Positions 10,790-21,879 of a stretch of DNA of 64,000 bases are shown here, in pieces. The stretch covers positions 1,674,001-1,738,000 of the forward strand of contig CANTUR010000630.1 of assembly GCA_947683625.1 (NCBI GenBank), given 5' to 3'. Numbering within the stretch: position 1 is the stretch's first letter; every line of letters starts with the position of its first letter. The DNA is from Mallotus nudiflorus (Eukaryota; Streptophyta; Magnoliopsida; Malpighiales; Euphorbiaceae). The notes below the pieces were generated by a model. The model was given only the letters and a program-made list of their open reading frames with translations, was not told where the DNA came from and ran no database searches. The translations under genes were made by a program, and so were the position numbers.

Positions 10790-10985
10790 TTCCAAAATCT
10801 TCTTTTAATTAATTTATATTACATGGGTATGCACTATATGATGAAACTCCAAACTCCATTAATGTCCTGTACTGATTTTTTTCTCCTCCCTTTTCACGGT
10901 TGAAGAAGAAGAATTTTGTAGTTTTTAGTTAGTAGCCTCTTTTTGTGCCGATGTAAAGTTGTTGAACTACAAAGTTATGAATCTA
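10790..10985. repeat. Local direct duplication, copy 1
   Basis: TTAATTTATATTACATG, CACTATATGATGAAACT and GTTGAAGAAGAAGAATTTTG occur here and again in the same order at 11440-11775. No coding function visible. The DNA between and around (10150-12250) shows no other supported feature apart from T-rich runs. Confidence 0.7.
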
Positions 10986-11439
10986 AACTGTTTGCTGATA
11001 AAGTTCATTGCACTATAATATAATTGGATTTGACCATATAGTGCATAAGGCAAACTAACAAGCCTTAATTTCGAATTTAATTTGGGCCAATTTGCTCCTT
11101 TACAAGTGATTATTAAGTTTAACCTAACGTATTGTATTAGCATTTTTCAAGTTTCTTATTAGTTTCAATCATTTTTATTTTATATAAGATAAAATATATT
11201 CTAGTCAAATGTTTAAGAGCTGTTGAATCATATTTTTTTCAATTATGCAATTAATGGTAACAATGTAAACTGGAACCATAGTAACTATTTACAGAGCAAA
11301 AAGTTTATCGTTATCCATTGTCTCTTAAACCTTTACATATATTTCATGCTTTTTATACAAACTTTGTAAATAATTAATTTTTTTGCATAACTATTTGTTA
11401 TAATCTTTTTAACCTTTTTTTTTTTTTATTTCATTTCTT

Positions 11440-11775
11440 GCTTTTTTAATTTATATTACATGTATACACTATATGATGAAACTTCATTAACATTCTGGGT
11501 TGATTTTTTTCTTATCTTTTTGTATATTTAAAAAAAAAAAACTGAAGAAGGGATATAAAGTATTAAACTTTTAATTTGTACATGTTTTAAAAGGATTTAT
11601 ATCATTTTGTTTTTAAAAAAAAGGGAGTTATATCATCAAAGTATTCAATTTTTTTTATCTTTTTTTTTGTTAGAAGCAACTTTTTGTATCTCTTGGCACA
11701 GTTGAAGAAGAATTTTGTAATTTTTAGTTAATATAGCCTCTATTTGTACTAATGTAAAGTTCTCAAACTTTGATG
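11440..11775. repeat. Local direct duplication, copy 2
   Basis: Second copy of the 10790-10985 segment, expanded in the middle by about 100 bp of A/T-rich sequence around 11520-11680. Confidence 0.65.
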
Positions 11776-12259
11776 CTATCAAAATATCTAGGTAGTTGGT
11801 AAATGATTAGTGAAATTTTTTTTTTTCTATAAGAGGAAGGGTAATTTAATTTAGTTGTTACTTGCTTCTTATTAATTAGTCATGGGTCTAATTGCTTTTG
11901 CAAGTGGATTTATTTTATAAGATGAATATTAATTCAGCACTAAATAAGGGTACTTTTGGTTGGTAACTTTGGCACTTGGACATAGTTGAGGCCTTGAAAT
12001 TATAAATTGGTCATGATATCCTTTCTTATTAAAAATAAAACATACCTAGGTGTCCCATGAAATGGTGTTTGGATTTTGCTTTAGTCCGTTCAAAAAAAAA
12101 AAAATCACTTTAGAGCTCAAATTCTAATGGATAGTGAATATACTAATGTGACATGACAATGAATTGATAGCAATTTGGTGACTATATATTATTACTCAAG
12201 AGAGTAATATTATTCAATTGTCATTAATTCCGTCGCTAAGCTGTCTTATGTTTGAGCAG

Positions 12260-13010
12260 ATTGAGAAACATGAACTTCTTGAAATGAGATGTGTTGCTGC
12301 ATATATTTACGAGAAGGCATGAAGATGGAAGCAGTCCATTGCCTTGTCTAAGAAAGACAACCTTTACAAAGATGCCATAGAAACAGCATCACAATCTGGT
12401 GATCGTGAATTAGCAGAGGAGTTGCTTGTTTGTTTCATTGAACAGGTACCTATAACATTCTAATCCATTATACACCAAGATTGAATTGGTAGGATGCTTA
12501 ATAGGCATAGTGAATTGGTTAATTTGAAGATATAGGTCCACTTGGGCTGTCAGGGAGTTGCTTTATTTTTTTTTACCCTATATATTGTGATGTTATTTGA
12601 TGCTTGTGATGAGTGGCACCAACCTGGGGTTGATAGAGAGGCACACGGTAGTCACCAACATTTTTTTGGTTGATGAATCCTATTGTAATGCTCCCTTTAA
12701 CTAGCTTGACAGTATAGAGCTCCTTAAGTTGAGCTTGGCATAGAGAACGACTAGTATTTATGATGTTTAATATAGATTGTTTCTAGTGTTAACACCTGGG
12801 TTGTTACTTCCATCTTTGAGTTAATTTTTTATTAATTTATTGAATCTGTTTTAATTTATGCAAATTACTATTGTGCAGGGCAAGAAGGAATGTTTTGCAT
12901 CATGCCTCTTTGTGTGCTATGATTTGATTCGAGCTGAAGTTGCTCTTGAACTTGCCTGGATGAACAATATGGTTGAACTTGCTCTTGATCATATTCCTTA
13001 TATTATGTAG
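12260..13010 (+). pseudogene. Clathrin heavy chain gene fragment (two exons, premature stop)
   Basis: Clathrin heavy chain forms the triskelion coat of endocytic and trans-Golgi vesicles; this piece encodes part of the C-terminal proximal leg. Exon 1 (12260-12445) reads IEKHELLEMRCVAAYIYEKA, then a TGA at 12320-12322 where the family has Gly, then RWKQSIALSKKDNLYKDAIE and SQSGDRELAEELLVCFIEQ. Exon 2 (12879-13010) reads GKKECFASCLFVCYDLIRAE and VALELAWMNNM, then diverges and stops at TAG. The intron 12446-12878 has GT and AG ends, so this is a genomic copy, not a processed one. Upstream exons were not found. The family protein is about 1700 residues, so about 6 percent is present. The nearby CACTA end at 13556 could mean transposon capture. 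Confidence 0.9.
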
Positions 13011-13279
13011 TCTTTAATTTATCATATGAACTAGTTTTTGTTTTTTAACCTATCATATGAACTAGTTATTGCATGAAGCTATTTTTTTAAAGTTTGCACT
13101 GTAATATAAGTTTTGTATTTTTTTTACTTTCAACAATGTATTAATTAATTAATATTTGTTTATACTATGAATGTGTACTTTTATGTATTGTCCTATTTTC
13201 TAGCTTGTTTAATTTAATTAAATATATTAAAATTCAAAATAGATTTAAAAATGAACTTTCTAATTATTAGATTTAAAAA
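13011..13279. other. AT-rich DNA, nothing recognised
   Basis: Strongly AT-rich; the phrase CATATGAACTAGTT occurs twice (13022-13070 region). No gene-like frame. Confidence 0.6.
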
Positions 13280-13556
13280 TTCAAAATATTTTAAATTAGT
13301 GATGGAATTTACATTTAGCAACAGAAAGTCATAATCCATCACTCAATAAATGTAAATCTGTCATTAAATTAGCGACGAAAAATCATAATCTTTTGCTAAT
13401 TTAGTGACAGAAAGTCATAATCCGTTCGTCGCTAAAGTTTAGCATTTTACCTACCAAAATTTTTCCTTCGCAAATTCGTCGTTAAGTTATTTAGCGATAG
13501 ATTTTTTTGATTTAGTGACGGAAAATCTATTGCTAAATCGACAGATTCTTGTAGTG
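13280..13556. mobile_element. CACTA (EnSpm-type) transposon end
   Basis: The segment ends TTCTTGTAGTG at 13546-13556, the reverse complement of the CACTACAAGAA terminus of plant CACTA elements. Inside lie repeated sub-terminal motifs of the form TTAGCGACG / TTAGTGACGGA / AAGTCATAATCC, in both orientations, as is usual for these elements where transposase binds. The matching left terminus was not found upstream in the window, and no transposase is visible, so the element is partial or its other end has decayed. Confidence 0.7.
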
Positions 13557-14021
13557 AAGTATGATGTAAAACTTTGCTATAAATTGATAACCATTTTTTT
13601 CCTAAACTTACTGTGTAACTAGGGCATGTATAGAACCTCCTGTGAGGGTTTTGATCTATCATCGATGCTAACAAAACACAACGAGCACCACAAAAACATC
13701 TTTTGGTCCCTTATTGTACATGTATTATTTAAGTTGAAGAGGATGCGCTCAACATAGATGACATCTCTTATCTTCTTTGATTTTCAACAAGGATCGGTTT
13801 GCTATATACGTTGAGTGTTGTTTGGGGAAGATGAATGCTAGTTATAATTTGAGAATTCATAGAAGATCAAATTCAGAAAGAAGAACTTGGGGATTTCAAA
13901 AACTAATATGGGGATTTTAATTTACTTCCAATAGTCATAAGCAACTCAAAAGAAAAAAAGTTTCTTTTTGCCACGTCGGTGTCAACTAAGGCTGTGCATG
14001 GGTTGGAGCAATTTAGAGAAT
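13557..14021. other. Unassigned DNA between CACTA end and Tat element
   Basis: No recognised gene. The phrase GGCTGTGCATGGGTTGG at about 13991 is of a type often found at plant transposon edges. A long minus-strand open frame (13903-14265) spans its right part but overlaps the more protein-like plus-strand ORF at 14096-14329. The missing left LTR of the Tat-type element would be expected hereabouts, but no match to 23312-23558 was found. Confidence 0.4.
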
Positions 14022-14329
14022 AAAAATTCTCCGGATCCAACCCAAAAGTTAGAGAATTCAAAAATAAATTCTCGAAACTCGATCCACATCCTAATATGAA
14101 CTTCTCTAATTTAAAGAAAATTACACCCATTGATCTAGCCAAGATAACTGTTGAAGAATATGCTCGAAGCAAGACTTCTTCCAAGCAGTCAAAGAATCCA
14201 AAGGTAACTGCTAAGTCCACTGGCAAGAAATTATCTTCTGAGCAACCAAAGGCTTCTAAGGCCACTGTGGAGAAGTCTTCTGGTGATATTGCTTCTAGTT
14301 TTGAGCCAACCTTGTTATCTGAGTCTTAA
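14022..14329 (+). CDS. Possible antisense accessory ORF of Tat-type element
   Basis: Open frame from about 14022, first ATG at 14096, stop after SFEPTLLSES. The product is lysine- and serine-rich (SSKQSKNPKVTAKSTGKK, SSEQPKASKATVEKSSGD). It lies downstream of the integrase of the minus-strand Ty3/gypsy element and is read in the opposite direction. Tat-lineage elements are known to carry extra antisense ORFs between integrase and the 3' LTR, so I infer it belongs to the element. The product has no recognised domain. The opposite-strand 120-codon frame is the alternative reading. Confidence 0.4.
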
Positions 14330-14559
14330 AACTTTGAGAATATGAATCTTCTCCTGCTAAGGGGATTGTGTCTCCTAATACTGAGGCTGATTTGTAAATT
14401 ACTTAGACAAAAATTTTCATTTGTTTCCTTTTTCCTTGTAATACGACATTTTTTTATAATAAATGAAGTATTTTATTTTTCAAAATTCTAAGTACATTTA
14501 TTGATAGTATTTTCAAAGATTGTCTAAGTTCTAGTATTGGGGTAATTCTTTTCCTTGCT

Positions 14560-15189
14560 TATCCTTAATCTTATATGCCCCCTTGGTCATTTATTTAATG
14601 ACTTGGTAAAGGCCTTCCCAGTTAGGTCCGAGCTTGCCTGTTTCAGAACTACCTTTATCGATATAAGCTCTTCTAAGTATCCAATCTTTGACCTTAAATT
14701 GCCTTGTCATATGTGCTTATTGTAATATTCCATGATTATTTGCTTATGAGCTTTTACTATAATGGATGCTTGTTCTCTTCTTTCTTTAAGTAGATCTAAG
14801 CATATATGAGCATTGATGTCATTGACTTCCTGATCTAGATTCTCAGCTACCTGGTAGCTTACTAACTTAATTTCCATTAGGATTACAGTATCCATCCTAT
14901 AAGTCAGTCTGAAAGGTGTTTCTCCCGTAAAGGTTCTAGGTGTTATTCTATATGCCTAAATGATATTATTGAATTCTTCAACCAAGTTCCCTTCTTCTCA
15001 TCTAATTTTTTTAAGCCTTGTATGATGATCTTGTTGGTCATCTCTGTCTAGCCATTTATTTATAGATTAGCTACTAAAGTAAATCAAAGCTTTATGTTAA
15101 GATTAAAACAAAATCTTTTGAATTTCTCATTGTTAAATTGCTTCCCATAGTCTGTTACCAAGGTGTGAGGTATGCCAAATTTACAGATG
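14560..15189 (-). pseudogene. Tat-type integrase, C-terminal part
   Basis: Continues the catalytic core on the far side of copy B. Minus-strand frames read ICKFGIPHTLVTDYGKQFNN (second catalytic Asp in VTDYG), then TEMTNK near 15030-15050 where the catalytic Glu lies next to a stop in place of Gln. Then RITPRTFTGETPFRLTYR and, in a 62-codon open frame (14707-14895), VSYQVAENLDQEVNDINAH and LLKERREQASIIVKAHKQ. The end (about 14560-14640) corresponds to the GKLGPNWEGPYKV-type tail. Non-functional. Confidence 0.8.
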
Positions 15190-18100
15190 TGTCACGACCC
15201 AAAACAGGGGCCATGACTGACACTAGGGAACGATAATTCTTTTGAATCCGAAACTCGTAGCAAGCCTTAAAGAAAAGCATGCAGTAAAATAAAATAAATA
15301 AAATATTTATTGCAGCAAAAATTTAATCTCAAATAATAAAATAAATTCCTCATCATCCTTTAATAAAATTAAATCATATCTCATATCATAAATAAATTCT
15401 TTTAATACAATCTTCAAAAAAATACTCTGAATTAAAATCTCGTACATGTATAAATCAGAAACAACTTTCAACAGAATTAAATACAACTACTACTGCAGTG
15501 TCTAGAGTATAAAATAAAACTCAAGTAAGTGATTTACATAATAAAGCCAGAGCAGAAGAACAGGTCTACTGCTGAGGTCTAAAGATGAGGACTCTCCTGA
15601 AAAACACAACGGAGGGGAGTTAGATCTCACTGAGTGAATTATTATAATATATATACACGCATAGCTAAATGTCAAATGCAAACACCCAAAAGTATATATA
15701 ATAAATATATATACAGGCAAACACATAGATGCAAAGAAAATCATTTTAATACTAAAAATCATCGATTTATGAAGGATTAAATAGAATCCTATATGATCGC
15801 AACCTCAATACCAATAGAAAGTAATCTAGCCATATAGGCTCTCTTAATTCCAAGTAAATTCACTTAATCCATATGGACAGTAGACTGACCCCGAGAAACT
15901 AAGTCGACCGAGCTCCAGCAGTCTGACTGTCAGTGTGATTGGCCTCGAGACACTTGGTCAATCGAGCTCCAGCAATCACACTCTCAATCACATCAATCTT
16001 AATCACATCAATCTTAATCAAATCAATAATAATCAATCATAATCACCACAATTAATTTTCACTTATCTCTAATCTAACGCACCAGTACGTACACGGTCCT
16101 AGTATTACCCACTAGGAAGTACGTTCTATCAATATCCGTCATTTATATTAAAACATAAATTTAGAAAAATAAATAATGTATGATGACATTTAAAATAAAC
16201 AAATAAACCATATATATACCAGAAATATACCTAAAATAAACTAAGTATATTTCAGGTATATATACGTATAATAAATTCATTTAAATCATGTATTATACTC
16301 AAAATCAACCAATAAGATATTTAAACATAATTTGAAAGTAAATCACAAAGAAAACATGCATTTATTTTAAAATATACCAAATGTATACTAAAAATATACC
16401 TAATATATACTTAAACATTCAATAAAGTAATTATGCAAAATTTACATTTAAAATATATAATTTCTAAAACATGCAACCTAAAGCAATGCATATATATCAT
16501 AATAACTCACAGTTGTGCGCTTCTTGAGACGGGTCCGACGGGCCTGGTCCACTAGGTCTCGGTCTCAGCGCAACTAACAATAAAATAATAATACGAAATT
16601 AGAATAATTCTAACTTAACTTTTAAAGACTTGATCTAGAATTCTAAACACAAACAGATAATAAGAATTTGACCGAATGTCACGTTTTATGAGAATTCTAC
16701 CAAAAATTTGGCAGAACCTCCTCTATAAAATAGACATCTCTCTACTTAAAAAGTAGAGCTGGTCCTGTAAGAAAATACACTTCGAAACAGAATTCACAAA
16801 ACTCCTCGGTCGGGATCCCAAACTACAAATTTCCCCAACCGAGGTCCACAATTCACAACAATATACAATAAAATATATTAAAATTCCATAAATACTAAAA
16901 ATGCCCTTTAAGTACCAAAATATAGCAATTTAAATATTAAAACACCAAAAGTAATTATTTTACTAATAATTACTTAAAAACCCTAATTAATAATATAATA
17001 TTATCAAAAATTGATATTTCTCGATAAATTTACCAATATTAATAAAAATTAATTTTATAAATCTAAATTACTTAATTTGTCCAAACACATATTAAAAATT
17101 ACTAAAAATCCATTTATTTACAAAAATAGCATTAATTAGTTAAAATTAGTAAATAATTTGTAAAAATCATTTGTATACCTCAAATAATTATTAAAACCAA
17201 TTAAATTTAATATCTAACCAAAATTATTATCAAATTACCAAAATGCCCCTAATATACAAAAATACACATAAAATACTAATAATACTCAAAAATTCAATAA
17301 AAATTATATAATTACTAAAAAATTATTTTATCAACATATTATTCACTAAAATCCACAAATATACTTAATTAACCAATAATTATTAAAAAATATACATTTA
17401 ACCTAAATTTCCAAAAATAACATAAACTAAAAATAATTATAAAAATTACACAAAGATCAAAAAAATTATAAATTAAATTCTAAAATTAATATTAACCACC
17501 AAAAACACCAAAAATCACAATTTCATAATTTATTTAATAAATTTAGGAAAATTATAAAATAATAAAAAATTCACAAAAATCAAATAAATTCTAAAAATTA
17601 CACAAAAATTATAGGATGTAGATTAAGCTAAGGAGAACAACATTTGTGAAGGAATTAAGCTTGAATCAAACAACAATTATTGAAAAAAAATCAAAAACCC
17701 TAAAATGGTCGAAACTTAAAATCGATCACCATCAAAATCTAGGCCAAACCAAGTGAAAAAAAAGCTTGGAAACATACTCACTAGTGCTCAAGGAAGGGAA
17801 AGAGACCGGTGGTGTCAAAAAAATGGTGGTCGAAATCGACTTGAACGGAGGTGGTGATGATTTTCGAGTTCTCGGCCAAAACGAGCTGAAACGGCACTGG
17901 AGAAGGTGATTGGAGGTGGCGGAGCTGGCTGGAGGAGGAGGTGGAAGTCCAAGAGGCACATTGATGGTAGCTGGTCGGTGTAGCAGACGGATGGTGATGG
18001 TGATGGTGAAGATCTGGAGGGTGAGTGAGGAAGAGGGGGTAGTTTTAGTAAATTTTATATATATATATATATATATATAATTTAAATATTAAACCTTAAT

Positions 18101-18385
18101 AATATTTATGCATGCATATATAAATAACTCATAAAATAAAGGCCAATAATGTTATTCATTAAAATAATAATATTAAAATATTAATGCTCTAAATTAAAGA
18201 TTTAAATAAATACTATTTCCCGAAATAATAATTTAAAGACATGTATTTACGTAAAACATATTAATTAAACGTAAAATAATAATGACAATAATTTTTCAAG
18301 ACAATGAAATAATAATCAATTATTATTTTAAAATTATTAACATTATATATCCTATTTTACAATAAAATAATTTAAAAACTCAGGT
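15190..18385 (+). mobile_element. TGTCACGACCC-family repeat, copy B
   Basis: About 3.2 kb, non-coding, inserted in the Tat integrase. It starts TGTCACGACCCAAAACAGG, identical for this stretch to copies C (38676) and D (63554). It shares with C the CGAGCTCCAGCA repeats (about 15900-15990), the CACTAGG and CGACGGGCCTGGTCC blocks, and a GC-richer block (17740-18040). The right end is uncertain (near 18385) and no matching target duplication to AGATG (15185-15189) was found, so the right edge may have lost bases. Best explained as a solo long LTR of a Ty3/gypsy family; a non-coding retroelement is the alternative. Confidence 0.8.
16721..16730 (+). promoter_or_regulatory. TATA box of copy B
   Basis: CTCTATAAAA, preceded by an imperfect inverted repeat (CTACCAAA-AA-TTTGGCAG). 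Same arrangement in copy A. Confidence 0.45.
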
Positions 18386-18850
18386 TTGAATCTAGGCCTC
18401 AATGATGGTTGGGACAACTTCAACCTTTATCCATTTGGTGAAGTGATCTATAGTCATGATCAAGAACTTATTTTGGGAGGTTAAAACAGGAAATAGACCT
18501 AAGATATCCATTCCCCATATTGTGAATGGCCAAGGACTCCCAATTGTATGCTGAGTATTAGAAGGCTTGTGGTTGAGGCAAGCAAATTAATGATATTTAT
18601 GGTATTCCTAAACTAGTTTTTGAGCATCTCAGGACATGGTGGGCCAATAATAACCCTAGAATAAAGGTTTTTTTTATCAGCAAATGATAAGACTCATGAG
18701 CTCCACAAATCCCTTCATGGATTTCCTTAAGCACATAATTTTCTTCTTCTAGCGATACACACTTAGACCATGGATGTGATAAGGATTTTTGTAGAGATCC
18801 CCATTATGCATTGAGTATTGTGAAACCTTTATCTTTAACTTCTAAGCCTT
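18386..18850 (-). pseudogene. Tat-type integrase, N-terminal and core part
   Basis: Minus-strand frames give the zinc-binding and core region: WPFTIWGMDILGLFPV near 18490-18540 (first catalytic Asp in GMD), LIMTIDHFTKWIKVEVVPTI near 18410-18460, then a stop and the edge of copy B. The rest of the core resumes at 15189, so copy B divided the gene. Confidence 0.8.
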
Positions 18851-18989
18851 TAGCTTATCCTGTAGAAGTACCCCATGCTTGAGATACTGAATGATTGGTT
18901 TCATCCATTGTTACTCCTTGAATGTCTATGATCTCTGCCTCTTCGGTGTTTGACTTCATTAATTCCTCAGTAAGCTCAAGTTCCTTGAA

Positions 18990-19520
18990 TGTCTAATTGT
19001 CTTCTACCACTGACTTGGCTAGTGAGTCTACCTTTGAATTTTCACTTTCAAGAATTTTGATGATTTTCCATTATCCCCCATCTTGTTTGAGCTTCTTTAA
19101 TAGTTGTCTGAATTTCTTAATGTACTTGGCGATGCTTAGCTCTTTGATTTGGTATGTTCCTCTAATTTGGTTTACCACTAGTTACGAATCAGAGTGTATC
19201 TTGAGATGCTTGGCTTTAACCTCTATAACTAACTTTAATCATATTATGAGCGCTTCATAATTGGCTACATTGTTAGTGGCCTTGTATTTTATTTATACTG
19301 TATATCTGATAATGCCTTTTTTGGCCCTTTGAGGATGACTCCAGCACCGAATCCTCGGATAGATGAGGCTTTAGTAATGTATAACTTCCACTTCGGGCAT
19401 TTAGAGGGAATAAAGTCTTCCACTGTCATCTCTTGTACAAAATCTGCCAAGTTTTGAGCTTTGATATGCTGTCGAGGTTAATAATTGATGTCAAATTCTC
19501 TAAGCAATATCAACCATTAG
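18990..19520 (-). pseudogene. Tat-type RNase H remnant
   Basis: Minus-strand frames read LADFVQEMTVEDF, then WKLYITKASSIRGFGAGVIL (19330-19420), the usual RNase H fold start with Asp replaced by Thr (family form WxLYxDGAS). Several stops follow. The region between 19520 and 19900 is the RT-RNase H connection (tether) and is likewise broken. Confidence 0.7.
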
Positions 19521-19899
19521 ACTAGTCTGCCAAATGTTTCAAGTCTTTGTAAGATTTTCTTTAATGGAAAATTGGATCTTATAATGATTGAGTGAGCCTA
19601 AAAATAATGCCTGAGTTTTTGGGATGTGTGTACAATGGCCATAACTAACTTATCTAGTTTAGGATACTGGACTTCTGGACCTCTGAGAAGTACACTGGAT
19701 TTTGCTAGCTTCCTTCCTCCCTAATCAGTACCAATGCAATTAACTCTTAACCGATAGAGGGATACAAGTATATATCTTCTTCAGGGATTGGCTTGCTAAG
19801 GAGAGGAGGGGAGGGTAGGAACTTCTTTATATTTTTAAAAGCTGTTTGACATTCTTCATTACATACAAACTTCTTAAAAAATTTTAAGGCTCAGAATAG

Positions 19900-20720
19900 T
19901 GGTAGACATTATTTGGCTGAACAGGAGATAATATGCCCTAAAGATGTTATTCTGCCATTTAGCTTTTGGAGTTCGTTTAATGATATTGGAGCTTTCATCT
20001 TAAGTATGGCCTTAATCTTCTCTGGATTAGTTTTAATTCCTCTGTGGGATGTTCTGGATTAGTTTTAATTCCTCTGTGGGATGTTATGAATCCTAAGAAT
20101 TTACCCGCTTTCACCCTAAAGACACACTTCTCCATATTGAGTTTGATCTGGTATTGATCCAATATTTAAAGGATTTAGTTCAGATCATCGAAGTATTATT
20201 CTGCATGTTGGCTTTTGATAATGATGTCATCCACATATACTTCCATATTTTTCCAAATTTGATCCTGGAACACGTGGTTCATCAACCTTTGGTATGTTGC
20301 TCTGGCATTCTTTAGCCTAAAGGGCATAACTTTATAGTAATAAAGGCCTTTGTGGGTGATAAATGATGTTTTCTCCCGATCCTCCTCCTTCATTGGGATC
20401 TAATGATACCCCTAAGTAGCATTTACAAAGCTGTACAAGCTGTGACAAGCAGTCGAGTCTACTAGCTGATCTATTATTAGTAATGGATAGCTGTCTTTAG
20501 GGCATGCATTATTAATATTAGTATAATCCATACATATTGTGTACTTCCCATTGAATCTTTTCACTAGCATCATGTTAGCTACTCATTATGGGTGTGTCAC
20601 TTCTCTGATGAATTCAACATTTAACAATTTCTTTATTTCCTCGATGATCACTTTCTGTCTCTTATATGCAAAGTTCCTCTTTTTTTAATAACGGGTTTAA
20701 CTCCTGGTTTAATGTTTAGA
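19900..20720 (-). pseudogene. Tat-type reverse transcriptase remnant
   Basis: A 65-codon open frame (20196-20393) reads KTSFITHKGLYYYKVMPFRL, KNARATYQRLMNHVF, then MEVYVDDIIIKS. The active-site YVDD is intact; two conserved glycines of FGLKNAGATYQ are Arg here (G to A changes). The N-terminal part (20400-20720, VAYSTWVSN- and KWRMCVDYTDIN-like region) is out of frame. Confidence 0.88.
20041..20092. repeat. Short tandem duplication inside RT
   Basis: GGATTAGTTTTAATTCCTCT occurs twice in direct succession (about 20023-20047 and 20054-20078) with GTGGGATGTT following each. A 31-bp tandem duplication that adds to the frame breaks. Confidence 0.75.
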
Positions 20721-20805
20721 CTATATGAGGCAATCTGAGGATCTGCCCTAATAATCTCATATGCTTTAAAGGCAAAGTTGCTTAAATATTTAATGAGGAC
20801 CTTAC

Positions 20806-20991
20806 TTATTCCACACTTAACTTCATTATTAAGCTCCTTGCCAATTCTAACAATCTTCCCTTCAACAATTTGTAAGGTTTAGACCTGATCAAGCAGCTCA
20901 GGATTGGCTCCTTAATCATAGCTTTTAAGGATTTCAGAGGAAATGCTTCCATCTGGGGCTTGATAGCCAGTTGATAACATTGTCTGGCCAT
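20806..20991 (-). pseudogene. Protease-RT linker of Tat-type element
   Basis: 61-codon open frame with MARQCYQLAIKPQMEAFPLK. The position between protease and RT, and the common Tat wording around an ARQCY segment, mark it as linker. No catalytic role. Confidence 0.55.
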
Positions 20992-21189
20992 ATATTGATC
21001 TTCGTGGATTATTAAAACTCAGCCTTTAAGAGGAATTTTCATGGTCAGATGCTTGATACTGGTGGTTGCATCAATTTCATACAGAATTGGTCGGCCTATG
21101 ATGCCATTATATGCGAGAGGAAGATCTACCACATTGAAGAGAGCTTTGACAGATTTTACATCCCCAGTATCTCGATTTTTAAACTCTAA

Positions 21190-21522
21190 CTATAGCTCAA
21201 CTAGCCCCAATAGTTGTGTGGTTCCTCTGCAGAAGCTTGTAATGGGATTCCGGATAGATTTTAAGTTAGTGACGGAACCTCCTATAACCTTATATGCATT
21301 CCAAGAGAGTGCCTTGACAACACTTCCATCATCAATTAGCAATCTTTTTACTAAGTAATTATTAATGAAAGCATTTACCACTAAGGCATCGTTGTGAGGA
21401 TGTTGAATGTGTTTCCCATCTTCCGGGCCAAATGTGATTGTCAACTTCTTTTTATAGGTGGGGCTTTCCACCTTTCGAATATTTTTAGGCTTTCTTTCAT
21501 TTATTTTGCCTTCAATAATCAT
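21190..21522 (-). pseudogene. Tat-type aspartic protease remnant
   Basis: A 110-codon open frame. It reads KKLTITFGPEDGKHIQHPHN, ALVVNAFINNYLVKRLLIDD and GSVVKALSWNAYKVIG. LLIDDGS is the retropepsin active-site segment (family form hhhDxGS, Tat form LIDDGSA), so the catalytic Asp is retained. It lacks a proper beginning and joins broken sequence on both sides. It would release gag and pol proteins from the precursor. Confidence 0.8.
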
Positions 21523-21879
21523 GTTGATTACTCCAACTATATCATTCTGAGCTTTCTTTTGTTTTGACTTATCGTTATCCTAGTCATTTAAATCTTTGTC
21601 TCTTCTAGTTACGTTAATAAAGTTACCGAGCTTCCCATTTTGTATTAACTTTTCTATAGCATTCTTTAATTCTCGACATGCTTCAGTCTCGTGCCATAAT
21701 CCTAGTGGTATTGATAGTAGAATCTCCTATCTTGCATAGCCCTCCTAGTTAGACTCAGCTTTCTCACTGGGGTTATGCCTAACCCACTCTGTCTGATCCA
21801 TATGAGGATTTTAGATCTGGATGTGTTTAATAGTGTGTACTTGTTTGCCTCCCTTTCGGATCCTTTTACTGAGTTTCTA

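Noticed and set aside
13903..14265. 120-codon minus-strand frame
   Set aside because: It is the opposite strand of the lysine/serine-rich plus ORF, shows no family motif, and its length follows from the biased composition of that ORF. Kept only as the alternative reading.
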